Of a stretch of DNA of 64,000 nt, positions 33,488 to 42,321 are shown piece after piece. Under the pieces are notes generated by a model that saw only the letters and a program-made list of their open reading frames with translations, ran no database searches and was not told the DNA's origin. Source of the stretch: CAVYXZ01 sp965223835 (GTDB lineage Bacteria; Chloroflexota; Anaerolineae; Aggregatilineales; Phototrophicaceae); contig CBDCXQ010000001.1 of assembly GCA_965223835.1 (NCBI GenBank), forward strand, positions 2,356,001 to 2,420,000, read 5' to 3'. Position numbers and translations under genes: made by a program. Numbering within the stretch: position 1 is the stretch's first letter; the number at the start of each line of letters is the position of its first letter.

Positions 33488-34813
33488 ATGATTCGACGAC
33501 TACAAATACTCACCAAGTGGTTGACGGTAGGCATGGGCATTAAACGTTGGTTGTTGCTTATGCTGGTTGGTGTGTTTTTGATAGCCATCGGCTTTTCTCA
33601 CTTGCTTGTCAGTAGCCAGCTATTAGTAGACTTATTGTGGTTCGAAACCTTATTATTTATGGGTGTCGGCCTGGGGATTACGTTGTTTGCCCTCCGGCGG
33701 TTAGCAAAGCGCTTGCTTGAACCTTATCGCCGTCATCAACAAGGCCCGGTTGTTGACATGGTCAATGCCCACCGTAAACGCGATAAAGGAATACGGGTTG
33801 TCGCCATTGGTGGCGGAACCGGTCTACCATCGGTTTTGCGTGGTTTCAAGCCGCATACCAGCAATATTACTGCGGTGGTCACGGTCGCGGATGATGGTGG
33901 TAGCTCTGGTCGATTACGGCGCGAACACGGCATCTTGCCGCCCGGTGATCTTCGCAACAATATCGCGGCACTCGCTGATGATGAAAACCTGATGACACGC
34001 TTATTTCAACATCGTTTCGATTCTGGCGATTTAGGCGGTCACGCGTTCGGCAATTTGTTTATTACGGCGCTTGCGAGTGTAACCGGCAGTATTGAAACGG
34101 CGCTCATCGAAACCGAGCGGGTTCTAAACATTCAGGGCCGGGTACTGCCTTCATCCCTGGCTGATGTCAATTTAGTGGCTTCGGTGGAAGTTGATAATGA
34201 AGTAAAAACCATCAAAGGCGAGTCACAAATAAGCAACGCTGGTGGTCACATCCTCAAGATCAAGCTCAATCCACCGGATGTGCTCGCTTACAAAGAAAGT
34301 GTGGCTGCAATCCGCGATGCTGATCTGGTTGTGATAGGCCCTGGTAGTCTGTACACCAGCCTCATCCCCAATCTTCTAGTGAAAGGTATTGCTGAAGCGC
34401 TGCGTTCTACCAATGCTTATCGTGTGTATGTGTGTAATGTGGCAACGCAGCCCGGTGAGACCGTTGATTATGACGTGGCTGAACATCTTGCAGCTATCGA
34501 AGCCCATGTCGGGCCAGGAATCGTTGATGCTGTGCTGGCAAACGACTCTTATCCCTCTTTAAATGCTGGGATAAACACCCACTATGTCCGGGCAACGCCG
34601 GCAACCGATCGGGTGTTCCGGCATTATAAGATTGAGTATACTGATCTTACCGATGTGGAGCGTCCCTGGCGGCATGACCCGCAAAAACTTGTCACAGCAT
34701 TGTCAAATCTGGTTAAACAATCGGCAGTTCGCGACTTGATGGCGAAACCCGCCTTCACGACTGCCCACAAACCTGTAATAATTGAACAATTGGACCCTAT
34801 CCAAAAGGAGTAA
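33488..34813 (+). CDS. YvcK/CofD-like protein with N-terminal membrane helices
   Basis: ATG 33488 follows GAGGG at 33479-33483; an in-frame TTG at 33470 is less likely. Of 441 residues, about the first 80 hold two membrane helices (WLLLMLVGVFLIAIGFSHLLV and LLFMGVGLGITLFALRRLA). The rest is the YvcK/gluconeogenesis-factor domain: RVVAIGGGTGLPSVLRG, VTVADDGGSSGRLRREHGIL, PGDLRNNIAAL, GHAFGNLFITAL and GPGSLYTSLIPNLL. YvcK proteins bind UDP-sugars and link carbon flux to cell-wall synthesis, and relatives are targets of PknB-type kinases. The membrane anchor is absent from Bacillus YvcK. It heads the gap-pgk-tpiA operon with a three-base gap. Confidence 0.88.
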   Translation: MIRRLQILTKWLTVGMGIKRWLLLMLVGVFLIAIGFSHLLVSSQLLVDLLWFETLLFMGVGLGITLFALRRLAKRLLEPYRRHQQGPVVDMVNAHRKRDKGIRVVAIGGGTGLPSVLRGFKPHTSNITAVVTVADDGGSSGRLRREHGILPPGDLRNNIAALADDENLMTRLFQHRFDSGDLGGHAFGNLFITALASVTGSIETALIETERVLNIQGRVLPSSLADVNLVASVEVDNEVKTIKGESQISNAGGHILKIKLNPPDVLAYKESVAAIRDADLVVIGPGSLYTSLIPNLLVKGIAEALRSTNAYRVYVCNVATQPGETVDYDVAEHLAAIEAHVGPGIVDAVLANDSYPSLNAGINTHYVRATPATDRVFRHYKIEYTDLTDVERPWRHDPQKLVTALSNLVKQSAVRDLMAKPAFTTAHKPVIIEQLDPIQKE

Positions 34814-34816
34814 ATT

Positions 34817-35830
34817 ATGGCTATTCGTGTTGGGATCAACGGCTTTGGACGAATTGGTCGCCAGGTACTCAAGGCGATGAAAGAAAACTACAGCGACGAC
34901 ATCAATATTGTCGCTTTCAATGACCTGGGTGATTTACCGATGATGGCCCATCTTTTCCGATATGACTCAACCTATGGGCGATATGAAGGTACCGTTGAAG
35001 AACAAGACGGTGCGCTGATTGTTGATGGTGATGAGATCAAAGCACTGGCGGTCGCTGACCCAGCCCAATTGCCGTGGGGCGAACTGGGTGTTGACATTGT
35101 GATCGAAAGTACGGGTCGTTTTACAGATCGCGATAGCGCCAGCAAGCATCTGCAAGCCGGGGCAAAGAAAGTCATAATCTCGGCACCGGCCAAGGGTGAA
35201 GATATTACCATTTGCCTGGGGGTTAACGAAGAGCAATACGATCCCAGCAACCATCATGTTATTTCAAACGCATCGTGTACAACCAACTGTTTAGCCCCGG
35301 CGGCAAAAGTGGTTAACGATCACTTCAAAATCCAAAATGCTTTTATGACGACCATCCACAGCTATACGGCAGATCAGCGCATTCTCGACCTGCCCCATAA
35401 GGATATGCGTCGGGCACGTGCCGCTGCGCTCAATATGCTGCCAACCACGACCGGCGCCGCAAAAGCGGTGTCCCTGGTTATTCCTGAATTAAAGGGGAAA
35501 TTCGATGGCATGGCGGTTCGTGTCCCCACGCCAACCGTTTCACTGGTCGATTTCGTGGCAAATGTTGAAGTTGGCACGACAAAAGACGATATGATTAGCG
35601 CCTTCGAGGAAGCAGCTTCCAATGGTCGGATGCAAGGCATTCTTGGCGTCGAACATGCACCGCTCGTGTCTTCCGATTTTAAAGGTGATACCCGCTCCAG
35701 TATCATTGATGTACTCTCCTGTGAGGTCATGGATGGTACTCTGGTAAAAGTGGTGACCTGGTACGATAACGAGTGGGGCTATTCAAATCGGGTAGCCGAC
35801 CTGACGAAAATGATTGGCGACCAACTTTAG
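34817..35830 (+). CDS. gap: Glyceraldehyde-3-phosphate dehydrogenase
   Basis: The 337-residue enzyme has the NAD-binding VGINGFGRIGRQV, the active-site SNASCTTNCLAP with nucleophile Cys, the HSYTADQ region with the catalytic His in TTIHSYT, and WYDNEWGYSNR near the C terminus. It oxidises glyceraldehyde 3-phosphate to 1,3-bisphosphoglycerate in glycolysis or the reverse. It is the first of three consecutive glycolysis genes (gap-pgk-tpiA). NAD preference is suggested by the usual motif set but was not proven. Confidence 0.97.
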   Translation: MAIRVGINGFGRIGRQVLKAMKENYSDDINIVAFNDLGDLPMMAHLFRYDSTYGRYEGTVEEQDGALIVDGDEIKALAVADPAQLPWGELGVDIVIESTGRFTDRDSASKHLQAGAKKVIISAPAKGEDITICLGVNEEQYDPSNHHVISNASCTTNCLAPAAKVVNDHFKIQNAFMTTIHSYTADQRILDLPHKDMRRARAAALNMLPTTTGAAKAVSLVIPELKGKFDGMAVRVPTPTVSLVDFVANVEVGTTKDDMISAFEEAASNGRMQGILGVEHAPLVSSDFKGDTRSSIIDVLSCEVMDGTLVKVVTWYDNEWGYSNRVADLTKMIGDQL

Positions 35831-35850
35831 GTTCTACGCTGCAACTGATC

Positions 35851-35890
35851 GAAGCGAGGGCATCGCGCTTACCCCTCGCTTCTTGCTTGT
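35851..35890 (+). terminator. Hairpin between gap and pgk, weak terminator or processing site
   Basis: A perfect 10-bp stem (GAAGCGAGGG at 35851-35860, CCCTCGCTTC at 35873-35882) with a 12-base loop is followed by TTGCTTGT, a poor T tail. It could attenuate read-through or stabilise the upstream message within the operon. Confidence 0.55.
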
Positions 35891-35910
35891 ATGACCCCAG
35901 GAGATAATTC

Positions 35911-37098
35911 ATGAATAAGATGACGATTCGCGATGCTGAACTAACGGGCAAGCGTGTACTCATTCGTGTTGACTTCAATGTGCCACTCAAAAATGGCGTT
36001 GTAACCAATGATAAGCGGGTCCGGGCTGCTATGCCGACGCTTCAATATATCATTGAACAGCAACCGCAAGCTATCATATTGTTATCCCATTTGGGGCGGC
36101 CAAAGGGTGAACCAGACCCCACCTATTCGCTGGCCCCGGTTGCACCTGTGTTAGCGACTTTGCTGAATAAGGAGGTTGCGTTTGCGGCGGACTGTGTTGG
36201 CTCGATAGCTGAAGCTGCTGTTAAGAATTTGCCAGATGGCGGTGTTTTATTACTTGAAAACACCCGATTTCATGCAGGTGAAACCAAGAATGATTCAGAA
36301 TTAGCGCGTCAGATGGCGAATTTGGGCGATATATTCGTCAATGATGCTTTTGGTTCTGCACATCGTGCTCACGCGTCTACAGTCGGTGTGGCGGATCATC
36401 TTCCCGCGGTTGCTGGCTTCCTGATGGAAAAGGAAATTGATTATCTTGCGACTGCCCTCGAGAATCCGCAGCGTCCTTTTGTTGCCATCCTGGGCGGTGC
36501 AAAAGTTTCCGATAAGATTGCGGTGATTGAAGCCCTGCTTCAAAAAGTTGATAAGCTCTTAATCGGCGGCGGCATGGCAAACACCTTCTTCAAAGCGCAA
36601 GGTTATGCAGTCGGCCAATCGCTCGTCGAAGAAGACGCCGTCGCCACTGCCCGCAGTTTGCTCGGTGTCGGTGGTGATAAACTCATCTTGCCCACTGATG
36701 CGGTTATTGGTGAAACATTCGATAATGAAACAGCGCGACAGACCCTCACCGTCGCCAATGGTGTGCCCGATGGTTGGGCCATCTATGACATTGGCCCCCG
36801 GACAATCAACGAGTATCAAAGTCATCTACAGGGGGCAAAACTTGTTGTCTGGAATGGACCGATGGGTGTGTTTGAGATGTCGAATTTCGCAGTCGGCACC
36901 AACGCCGTTGCTCGATTGTTGGCAGATGAAACAACAAAAGGGGCAGTGACGATCATTGGCGGTGGCGATTCAGCCTCGGCAATTGAAGGTGCTGGTCTGG
37001 CGGACAGCATCACCCATATCTCAACTGGCGGCGGGGCCAGCCTCGAAATGCTCGAAGGCAAAACCTTACCGGGCGTCGTCGCGTTGCAAGACAAGTAA
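35911..37098 (+). CDS. pgk: Phosphoglycerate kinase
   Basis: The 395-residue enzyme starts at ATG 35911 after AGGAGATAATTC. Motifs are KRVLIRVDFNVPL, LLSHLGRPKGEPD, LLLENTRFHAGE, NDAFGSAHRAHAST, GAKVSDKI, WNGPMGVFE and the C-terminal GGGDSASAIE nucleotide-binding glycines. It transfers phosphate from 1,3-bisphosphoglycerate to ADP. The protein has a normal length for a bacterial Pgk, with no fused TpiA domain, although tpiA follows 53 bases later. Confidence 0.97.
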   Translation: MNKMTIRDAELTGKRVLIRVDFNVPLKNGVVTNDKRVRAAMPTLQYIIEQQPQAIILLSHLGRPKGEPDPTYSLAPVAPVLATLLNKEVAFAADCVGSIAEAAVKNLPDGGVLLLENTRFHAGETKNDSELARQMANLGDIFVNDAFGSAHRAHASTVGVADHLPAVAGFLMEKEIDYLATALENPQRPFVAILGGAKVSDKIAVIEALLQKVDKLLIGGGMANTFFKAQGYAVGQSLVEEDAVATARSLLGVGGDKLILPTDAVIGETFDNETARQTLTVANGVPDGWAIYDIGPRTINEYQSHLQGAKLVVWNGPMGVFEMSNFAVGTNAVARLLADETTKGAVTIIGGGDSASAIEGAGLADSITHISTGGGASLEMLEGKTLPGVVALQDK

Positions 37099-37128
37099 TT
37101 GCCCGGATTACACATCTTTTAATATAAT
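37099..37128 (+). promoter_or_regulatory. Internal promoter before tpiA
   Basis: TTGCCC (37099-37104) directly follows the pgk stop; a perfect TATAAT lies at 37123-37128 with an 18-base spacer. It may add expression of tpiA and the membrane protein gene behind it. Confidence 0.5.
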
Positions 37129-37151
37129 CAACGATAGGAAGAAGGACCACC

Positions 37152-37922
37152 ATGCGAACACCTATCATCGCTGGCAATTGGAAAATGCACAAAGGCGTCG
37201 CCGAGTCAGTGACATTTTCCCAGGAACTTGCCCCACAACTGGCAGAATTTCCCACAGTAGAGCGGGTCGTGTGCCCGACTTTCCTGGCCCTGGCAGCGGT
37301 TGCTGAAGCGCTAGAGGGAACCGAGATCGGAGTTGGTGCTCAGGATGCCCACTGGGAAGCACAGGGCGCTTTTACATCGGAAGTATCTTCAGCGATGCTC
37401 CAGGACATTGCTCAGTACACGATCATCGGCCATTCGGAATGCCGGGCTTATTTAAATGAAACAGACGAAACAGTCAATAAGAAGATCAAGGCGGCCCTGG
37501 CTTATGGCCTAAAACCGATTGTTGCAGTGGGTGAGAGCCTGGAACAAAATGAAGCGGGTGAAACTGAGCGGTTTGTTGGTAGGCAAGTACGAGCGGCCCT
37601 GGCTGGAATTGATGCCGCCAACATGGCGAATATCATCCTGGCCTATGAACCGATCTGGGCAATTGGAACCGGTAAGAGTGCCAGTGGCGAGGTTGCCAAT
37701 CAGATTATCGGCGGAACGATTCGTGCAACTTTAGCCGATCTATATGGTGATGGGATTGCCCAGAGTGTAAGAATTCAATACGGAGGCAGTGTCAAGCCGG
37801 GTAACATGGCGGAATACATGTCACAACCCGATATTGATGGTGCGCTTGTCGGTGGCGCATCACTCAAAATAGATGATTTTACTCAATTAGTTGCCATCGC
37901 CGCCCAGGAGAAAGGCCAATAA
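37152..37922 (+). CDS. tpiA: Triosephosphate isomerase
   Basis: The 256-residue enzyme has the substrate-binding AGNWKMHKG (Lys13 equivalent), catalytic His in IIGHSECRAYLNETDE, catalytic Glu in AYEPIWAIGTGK, and the phosphate-gripping GGSVKPGN and VGGASL. The usual HSERR motif reads HSECR; the second Arg is retained, but the first is Cys, a minor departure. It interconverts dihydroxyacetone phosphate and glyceraldehyde 3-phosphate. It ends with CAGGAG just before its stop, which may serve the next gene. Confidence 0.97.
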   Translation: MRTPIIAGNWKMHKGVAESVTFSQELAPQLAEFPTVERVVCPTFLALAAVAEALEGTEIGVGAQDAHWEAQGAFTSEVSSAMLQDIAQYTIIGHSECRAYLNETDETVNKKIKAALAYGLKPIVAVGESLEQNEAGETERFVGRQVRAALAGIDAANMANIILAYEPIWAIGTGKSASGEVANQIIGGTIRATLADLYGDGIAQSVRIQYGGSVKPGNMAEYMSQPDIDGALVGGASLKIDDFTQLVAIAAQEKGQ

Positions 37923-37981
37923 GTCTGGCTGGTCTGGAAGCCTTAACACCCTGGTTAATTACAGCCGCACTGTTCGTCACA

Positions 37982-39235
37982 TTGCGCCAATTAGAGCGCT
38001 GGTTGCACCAGCATATCTTTAAGGTTGGTTGGTTGGTGACACGCAGTTTCCAGACCACCACAATTCTCTATTACACATTCTTCCTCCCAGGAGTGTTTAT
38101 TCATGAACTCAGTTACTGGTTGGCAGCCGGTATTTTCAACGTTCACGCCAAAAGCTCGTTGCAATGGCCGGAAGCCCAGGAAATTGCGGAATTAGATTTG
38201 AGTTTTGTGGAGTTAGATAAAAATGCCAACCCACTCAGAATCGCACTCATCACCCTCGCTCCGATTATAACCGGGTTGACTATCGTCTGGTTGATTGCTA
38301 ACAACATCCTTAACTTCTCGACATTCTTCACCCAGATCAGCAGCGGTGAACTGGATGATATTGGTATGGCAATTCGTGATCTCACCGGGACGGCGGACTT
38401 CTGGTTGTGGACATACTTGCTCTTTGTAATAAGTAACACGATGATCCCCAAGCTGACCAATCTCAAAGGCTTGCGCAGCGTTCTCGTTGGCATTGGCATT
38501 GCCGCCGTGATTTTGGTTGTGATTGGTGTTGGTGAACCAGTCGTGCTGCGTACCCTAACCGGGCCAGTTGCAAACGCGCTCAATTTGCTAAGCGGAACGA
38601 TAATTGTGATTATGTTTATCGACGTTCTGTTTGTCGTTGGCCTGGGCACAATCGAAGCGTTAATTGAGCGTGTCACTGGTCATAGTGCCATGTTCCGGCG
38701 CGGAAAATTGGTCGCTATGACCCGACAAGAAGTAATCGAGGCCCGGCAACGACAGGCGCGGCGCGATGCCCGCGCAGCGCAACGTGGGCGTACTTCTCAG
38801 TCGGCCCAACATTCATCAATATATACCTTGTCCTTTGATATACCTGGCCCGCCAGGTGAAGAGCCGATTACACAAGCGGAGACACTCATCATTGATGCGC
38901 CAAGTACACCTGCCCTGCCCCGTCAAGATGATCGTCGTGCGCCGGACATCATTGCCACTGGTAATCAATCAACGCAGAAACTAGCAACGCCGGCTATTAA
39001 AGAAATACCAGCGGCAACTGATAACACCAAAGACGGCAAAATTAGCACCGCTCATATTCCGGCTAAGGTGGCTACCCCCGCATTCAAGCAAGCGCCTCCC
39101 CAAGTACCGGATACCCACACAGACGAGGCGAGTAAGGTGCCGAAAAAAACGGAAACATCGACAAAAGCTAAAATCGGCGACATAAATCCAAGCCCATCAC
39201 TGCCCAGTCGGGAAGAATCTGCTAAGGATGACTAA
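37982..39235 (+). CDS. M50-like polytopic membrane protein with degenerate HExxH motif
   Basis: The annotated TTG 37982 is conservative: the frame is open upstream to the tpiA stop, and an ATA at 37919 has AGGAG eight bases before it (37906-37910) and would add a hydrophobic segment (LEALTPWLITAALFVTL). The 417 residues include about five membrane segments. The second has FLPGVFIHELSYWLAAG, which resembles the HELSHW site of M50-like membrane proteases, but the second zinc His is Tyr. The C-terminal 160 residues are cytosolic-looking, rich in Pro, Lys, Ala and Thr, and disordered (TPAIKEIPAATDNTK, KVPKKTETSTKAK). Zinc protease activity is therefore doubtful, and no family name is certain. Confidence 0.6.
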   Translation: MRQLERWLHQHIFKVGWLVTRSFQTTTILYYTFFLPGVFIHELSYWLAAGIFNVHAKSSLQWPEAQEIAELDLSFVELDKNANPLRIALITLAPIITGLTIVWLIANNILNFSTFFTQISSGELDDIGMAIRDLTGTADFWLWTYLLFVISNTMIPKLTNLKGLRSVLVGIGIAAVILVVIGVGEPVVLRTLTGPVANALNLLSGTIIVIMFIDVLFVVGLGTIEALIERVTGHSAMFRRGKLVAMTRQEVIEARQRQARRDARAAQRGRTSQSAQHSSIYTLSFDIPGPPGEEPITQAETLIIDAPSTPALPRQDDRRAPDIIATGNQSTQKLATPAIKEIPAATDNTKDGKISTAHIPAKVATPAFKQAPPQVPDTHTDEASKVPKKTETSTKAKIGDINPSPSLPSREESAKDD

Positions 39236-39858
39236 GCCGTACCAAACTGTCGATCTCCCGCATCACCCAGACCTGGTACGATAAACCCAACATCGTTCAA
39301 TTGCTCATCAATGGCGGCGACGTGTATCGGCACATCAGGATGGGCACTGGCTAACCGCTCCACACCTTCTGGAGCCGCGATTAATCCAACAAACTTAATC
39401 CGGCTTACGCCCCAGTCTTTAAGAATGTCAACAGTAGCAACTGCTGACCCGCCTGTCGCCAGCATCGGATCCAGCACCAAACAGACATTAACCGTCGGCT
39501 CAGTTGGCAATTTGTTGTAATATTCTACCGGGCGCAAGGTTTTTTCGTCGCGGTATAATCCAATATGCCAGACCTGCACGTTCGGCAGCAATTCCATCAC
39601 GCCGTCTACCAGACCCAGCCCGGCACGCAAAATTGGTACGAGGCCAATGGTATCAGTCGTCCTAAAACCGGCTGCCTCCCCCATCGGTGTCATTACCTTC
39701 TCCGGCGTAAGCTGCAAATCTCGCGTCGCTTCATAGCACAATAGCAGCGCTAGCTCACGTACCAGTTCACGGAAGGAGCGATGGTCCGTGTCGATTGAAC
39801 GTAAAAAACTCAATTTGTGCAGTACCAGGGGATGTGAAGATACATAGACGTGGTTCAT
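39232..39858 (-). CDS. upp: Uracil phosphoribosyltransferase
   Basis: The 208-residue enzyme salvages uracil with PRPP to give UMP. ATG 39858 (MNHVYVSSHP) is used; a longer start adds atypical residues. The family motifs are YVSSHPLVLHKLSFLR, VPILRAGLGLVDG, the PRPP loop LVLDPMLATGGSA, and the uracil-binding C-terminal region YIVPGLGDAGDR in the form FIVPGLGDAGDR. It is convergent with the membrane protein gene downstream (stops overlap) and divergent from ruvB. Confidence 0.97.
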   Translation of the reverse strand: MNHVYVSSHPLVLHKLSFLRSIDTDHRSFRELVRELALLLCYEATRDLQLTPEKVMTPMGEAAGFRTTDTIGLVPILRAGLGLVDGVMELLPNVQVWHIGLYRDEKTLRPVEYYNKLPTEPTVNVCLVLDPMLATGGSAVATVDILKDWGVSRIKFVGLIAAPEGVERLASAHPDVPIHVAAIDEQLNDVGFIVPGLGDAGDRQFGTA

Positions 39859-39885
39859 AAGATTCCCTTGCTTTCTGGATAACCG

Positions 39886-39913
39886 TTGCAAGTCATCAAC
39901 CGTCCGCTATACT
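39886..39913 (+). promoter_or_regulatory. Promoter of ruvB
   Basis: TTGCAA at 39886-39891 and TATACT at 39908-39913 are separated by 16 bases in the upp/ruvB divergent region. The predicted transcript start near 39919 leaves a leader of about 27 bases before ATG 39946. Confidence 0.6.
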
Positions 39914-39945
39914 AGAACATATGAGTCGCAGTGGGAGCTTTAACC

Positions 39946-40974
39946 ATGACCGATGATGGACGATTGGTTGGCGGCAGTCACCGCCAGGATGATCGTGAAA
40001 ATATTGCCCTGCGACCCCGGACACTCAATGACATTATCGGTCAGGATCGCGTTCGTGAAAACCTCAAAATCATTATTGAAGCGGCTCAGGTCCGGGGTGA
40101 GCCAATTGATCATGTTTTATTTTATGGCCCGCCTGGCCTTGGTAAAACGTCATTAGCCCACGTTGTTGCCAATGAGATGGGCAGTAATATTCGGATTACG
40201 GCTGGTCCCTCCATCGAACGCGCCGGAGATCTCGCAGCTATTTTGACACATCTCAAGCAGAATGACATTCTCTTCATTGATGAGGTCCATCGTCTGGGTC
40301 GGGCGGTTGAAGAAGTCTTATACCCCGCAATGGAGGATTTTGCTCTCGATATCGTGATTGGTAAAGGTCCTGCTGCAAAAAATGTGCGGCTTAACTTGCC
40401 ACGTTTTACGGTGATTGGCGCAACCACCCGACTTGCATTGCTGGCTGGCCCGCTGCGTGATCGGTTTGGGGCACGGTTTCGGCTTGATTTTTACGATCAG
40501 GCGGCAATGGAACATATTATCAAGCGGGCGGCTGACATGTTACAGGTTGGCGTTGATCCTGCTGGTGTTGCAGAAATCGCGCGACGGTCACGCGGTACTC
40601 CTCGAATTGGCTTGCGCTTGTTGCGACGCGTTCGCGATTTTTCGCAAGTTCGGGCTGACGGCATAATCACAAATGAGGTTGCCAATGAAGCGCTGGCCCT
40701 CATGGAGATCGACCATCTCGGCTTAGACGATGTGGATCGACGTATATTGTTGGCGATTATTGAGAAATTCGACGGTGGACCGGTCGGACTGGACACCATC
40801 GCCGCATCAATCAGCGAAGATAGCAGTACAATCATGGATGTCTATGAACCGTATTTGCTTCAGTTAGGTTTTTTGGAGCGCACGCCGCGTGGTCGTTCGG
40901 CAACACGCAACGCCTATGAGCACATGGATATGCCTTACACCACCAACAATCATCATCAGCCCCCCCTCATTTAA
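39946..40974 (+). CDS. ruvB: Holliday junction branch migration ATPase RuvB
   Basis: ATG 39946 has GGGAG (39932-39936) ten bases ahead and is preferred over an upstream GTG at 39931. The 342-residue protein contains LRPRTLNDIIGQDRV, Walker A YGPPGLGKTSLA, Walker B ILFIDEVHRL, sensor TVIGATTRLALLAGPLRDRF, and the winged-helix C-terminal domain with DSSTIMDVYEPYLLQLGFL and RTPRGR. It drives branch migration with RuvA during recombinational repair. ruvA and ruvC are not in this window. DUF2905 and queA follow, a known co-localisation with ruv genes. Confidence 0.97.
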   Translation: MTDDGRLVGGSHRQDDRENIALRPRTLNDIIGQDRVRENLKIIIEAAQVRGEPIDHVLFYGPPGLGKTSLAHVVANEMGSNIRITAGPSIERAGDLAAILTHLKQNDILFIDEVHRLGRAVEEVLYPAMEDFALDIVIGKGPAAKNVRLNLPRFTVIGATTRLALLAGPLRDRFGARFRLDFYDQAAMEHIIKRAADMLQVGVDPAGVAEIARRSRGTPRIGLRLLRRVRDFSQVRADGIITNEVANEALALMEIDHLGLDDVDRRILLAIIEKFDGGPVGLDTIAASISEDSSTIMDVYEPYLLQLGFLERTPRGRSATRNAYEHMDMPYTTNNHHQPPLI

Positions 40975-40981
40975 ACCAACT

Positions 40982-41212
40982 ATGGATATACAATCATTCG
41001 GTCGTCTATTGCTGCTCATTGGGCTTTCCCTGGCGGCATTCGGTGGTTTATTATGGTTTGCTGGTCGTTTTTTCAGCGTCGGAGAGTTGCCGGGAGATAT
41101 ACGTGTCGAAGGTCAAGTTTTCACTTGCTTCGTACCAGTTGTTTCCATGCTATTGATTAGCATCGTCTTGTCTGTTGTGCTGAATATTATTTTACGGATT
41201 ATCAACCGCTGA
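40982..41212 (+). CDS. DUF2905 small membrane protein
   Basis: The 76-residue protein has two membrane helices (FGRLLLLIGLSLAAFGGLLWF and FVPVVSMLLISIVLSVVLNIIL) flanking the family motif LPGDIRVEGQ with FTCFVP. DUF2905 proteins are often encoded with ruvAB and queA, as here. The function is unknown. I choose ATG 40982, since the frame upstream overlaps ruvB. Its stop and the queA start share one base (TGATG). Confidence 0.85.
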   Translation: MDIQSFGRLLLLIGLSLAAFGGLLWFAGRFFSVGELPGDIRVEGQVFTCFVPVVSMLLISIVLSVVLNIILRIINR

Positions 41213-42291
41213 TGAATGTTTCCGACTTCAATTATGATTTGCCTGAAAAGTATATTGCCCAGACACCTGCTGAACCCCGTGATTCGTCACGGATGATGGT
41301 CTTAGATCGTTATACTGGCGAGATTAACCACCACATCTTTCGGGATATTGTCGATTTTTTTCGTGCTGGCGACGTGCTTGTCATGAATACGACTCGCGTG
41401 ATCCCGGCACGGTTGGCAGCAATCAAGTCCGAAACCGGAGGTGCAGTTGAGATCTTGCTCCTGCGTCAGCTTGATGACAGGCGCTGGCAGGCATTAGTTG
41501 GCGGGAAGCGCGTCAACCAGGGTGTACATTTGCGCTTCGCTGAGAATGATACTACAGCTCAAGTTATTGAAGTGTTGGCCGACGCGGAACGGGTCATCGA
41601 ATTTAGTCAACCGGTAAATAAATTATTGACTCAATTAGGGCAAACTCCCCTGCCTCCCTATATTCATACCCGTCTGGAAAATGATGAACGTTACCAGACG
41701 ATTTATAGTCGCGTGGAGGGTTCGGCAGCTGCGCCAACGGCAGGCCTACATTTTACGGGTGATCTGCTGCTGGCCCTGAAGAATAAAGGTGTCCAATTCG
41801 CCGATTGCACGCTGCACATTGGCCTTGACACCTTTAAACCCGTTAGGGTTGAGCAGGTTGAGCAACATCACATTCACTCTGAGTATGCAATGCTAACTGC
41901 TGAAAACGCGAATATCATCAATCAAGCGAAATTATCAGGTGGACGCGTGATTGCCGTAGGGACAACCTCCGCCCGCACACTCGAAACAGCAGCACTTTTG
42001 AGCGCTGGTATGGATCCGGCTCAGCCGCTGGCTGCCTATGATTTTTGTCCCTGGCGACCTGTTATTGCGTTCGAACGTGATACAGAACTGTTTATTTACC
42101 CTGGCTATCAATGGCGAGTAGTCGACGCATTGATTACCAATTTTCATCTCCCCAAATCCACGCTATTAATGATGATCAGTTCGTTCGCTGGTCGCGACCG
42201 AATCCTAAATGCCTATGAAATTGCCAAGCAAGCGCATTATCGCTTTTTTTCGTTTGGTGATGCGATGTTGATCGGCGAAATTGCACGTTGA
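41212..42291 (+). CDS. queA: S-adenosylmethionine:tRNA ribosyltransferase-isomerase
   Basis: The 359-residue enzyme transfers and rearranges the ribose of SAM onto preQ1 in tRNA to form epoxyqueuosine. Motifs are FNYDLPEKYIAQTPAEPRD, DVLVMNTTRVIPARL, the central RYQTIYSRVEGSAAAPTAGL, HIGLDTFKPV, AVGTTSARTLE and LITNFHLPKSTLLM, matching QueA along the full length. It follows DUF2905 directly. The rplU promoter overlaps its stop codon region. Other queuosine genes are not present in this window. Confidence 0.97.
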   Translation: MNVSDFNYDLPEKYIAQTPAEPRDSSRMMVLDRYTGEINHHIFRDIVDFFRAGDVLVMNTTRVIPARLAAIKSETGGAVEILLLRQLDDRRWQALVGGKRVNQGVHLRFAENDTTAQVIEVLADAERVIEFSQPVNKLLTQLGQTPLPPYIHTRLENDERYQTIYSRVEGSAAAPTAGLHFTGDLLLALKNKGVQFADCTLHIGLDTFKPVRVEQVEQHHIHSEYAMLTAENANIINQAKLSGGRVIAVGTTSARTLETAALLSAGMDPAQPLAAYDFCPWRPVIAFERDTELFIYPGYQWRVVDALITNFHLPKSTLLMMISSFAGRDRILNAYEIAKQAHYRFFSFGDAMLIGEIAR

Positions 42292-42316
42292 CGCTGGCGT
42301 AGCCCCCGGCTATAAT
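42288..42316 (+). promoter_or_regulatory. Strong promoter at the end of queA, before rplU
   Basis: TTGACG at 42288-42293 and a perfect TATAAT at 42311-42316 with 17-base spacing form the best promoter match in this area. The predicted start (about 42323) falls in the first bases of the hairpin at 42322-42343. Confidence 0.7.
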
Positions 42317-42321
42317 CGTTT

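Noticed and set aside
38143..38676. Minus-strand open frame of 177 codons within the M50-like gene
   Set aside because: It is the complement of hydrophobic helices, rich in Thr/Ser/Ile, with no start context or motif.
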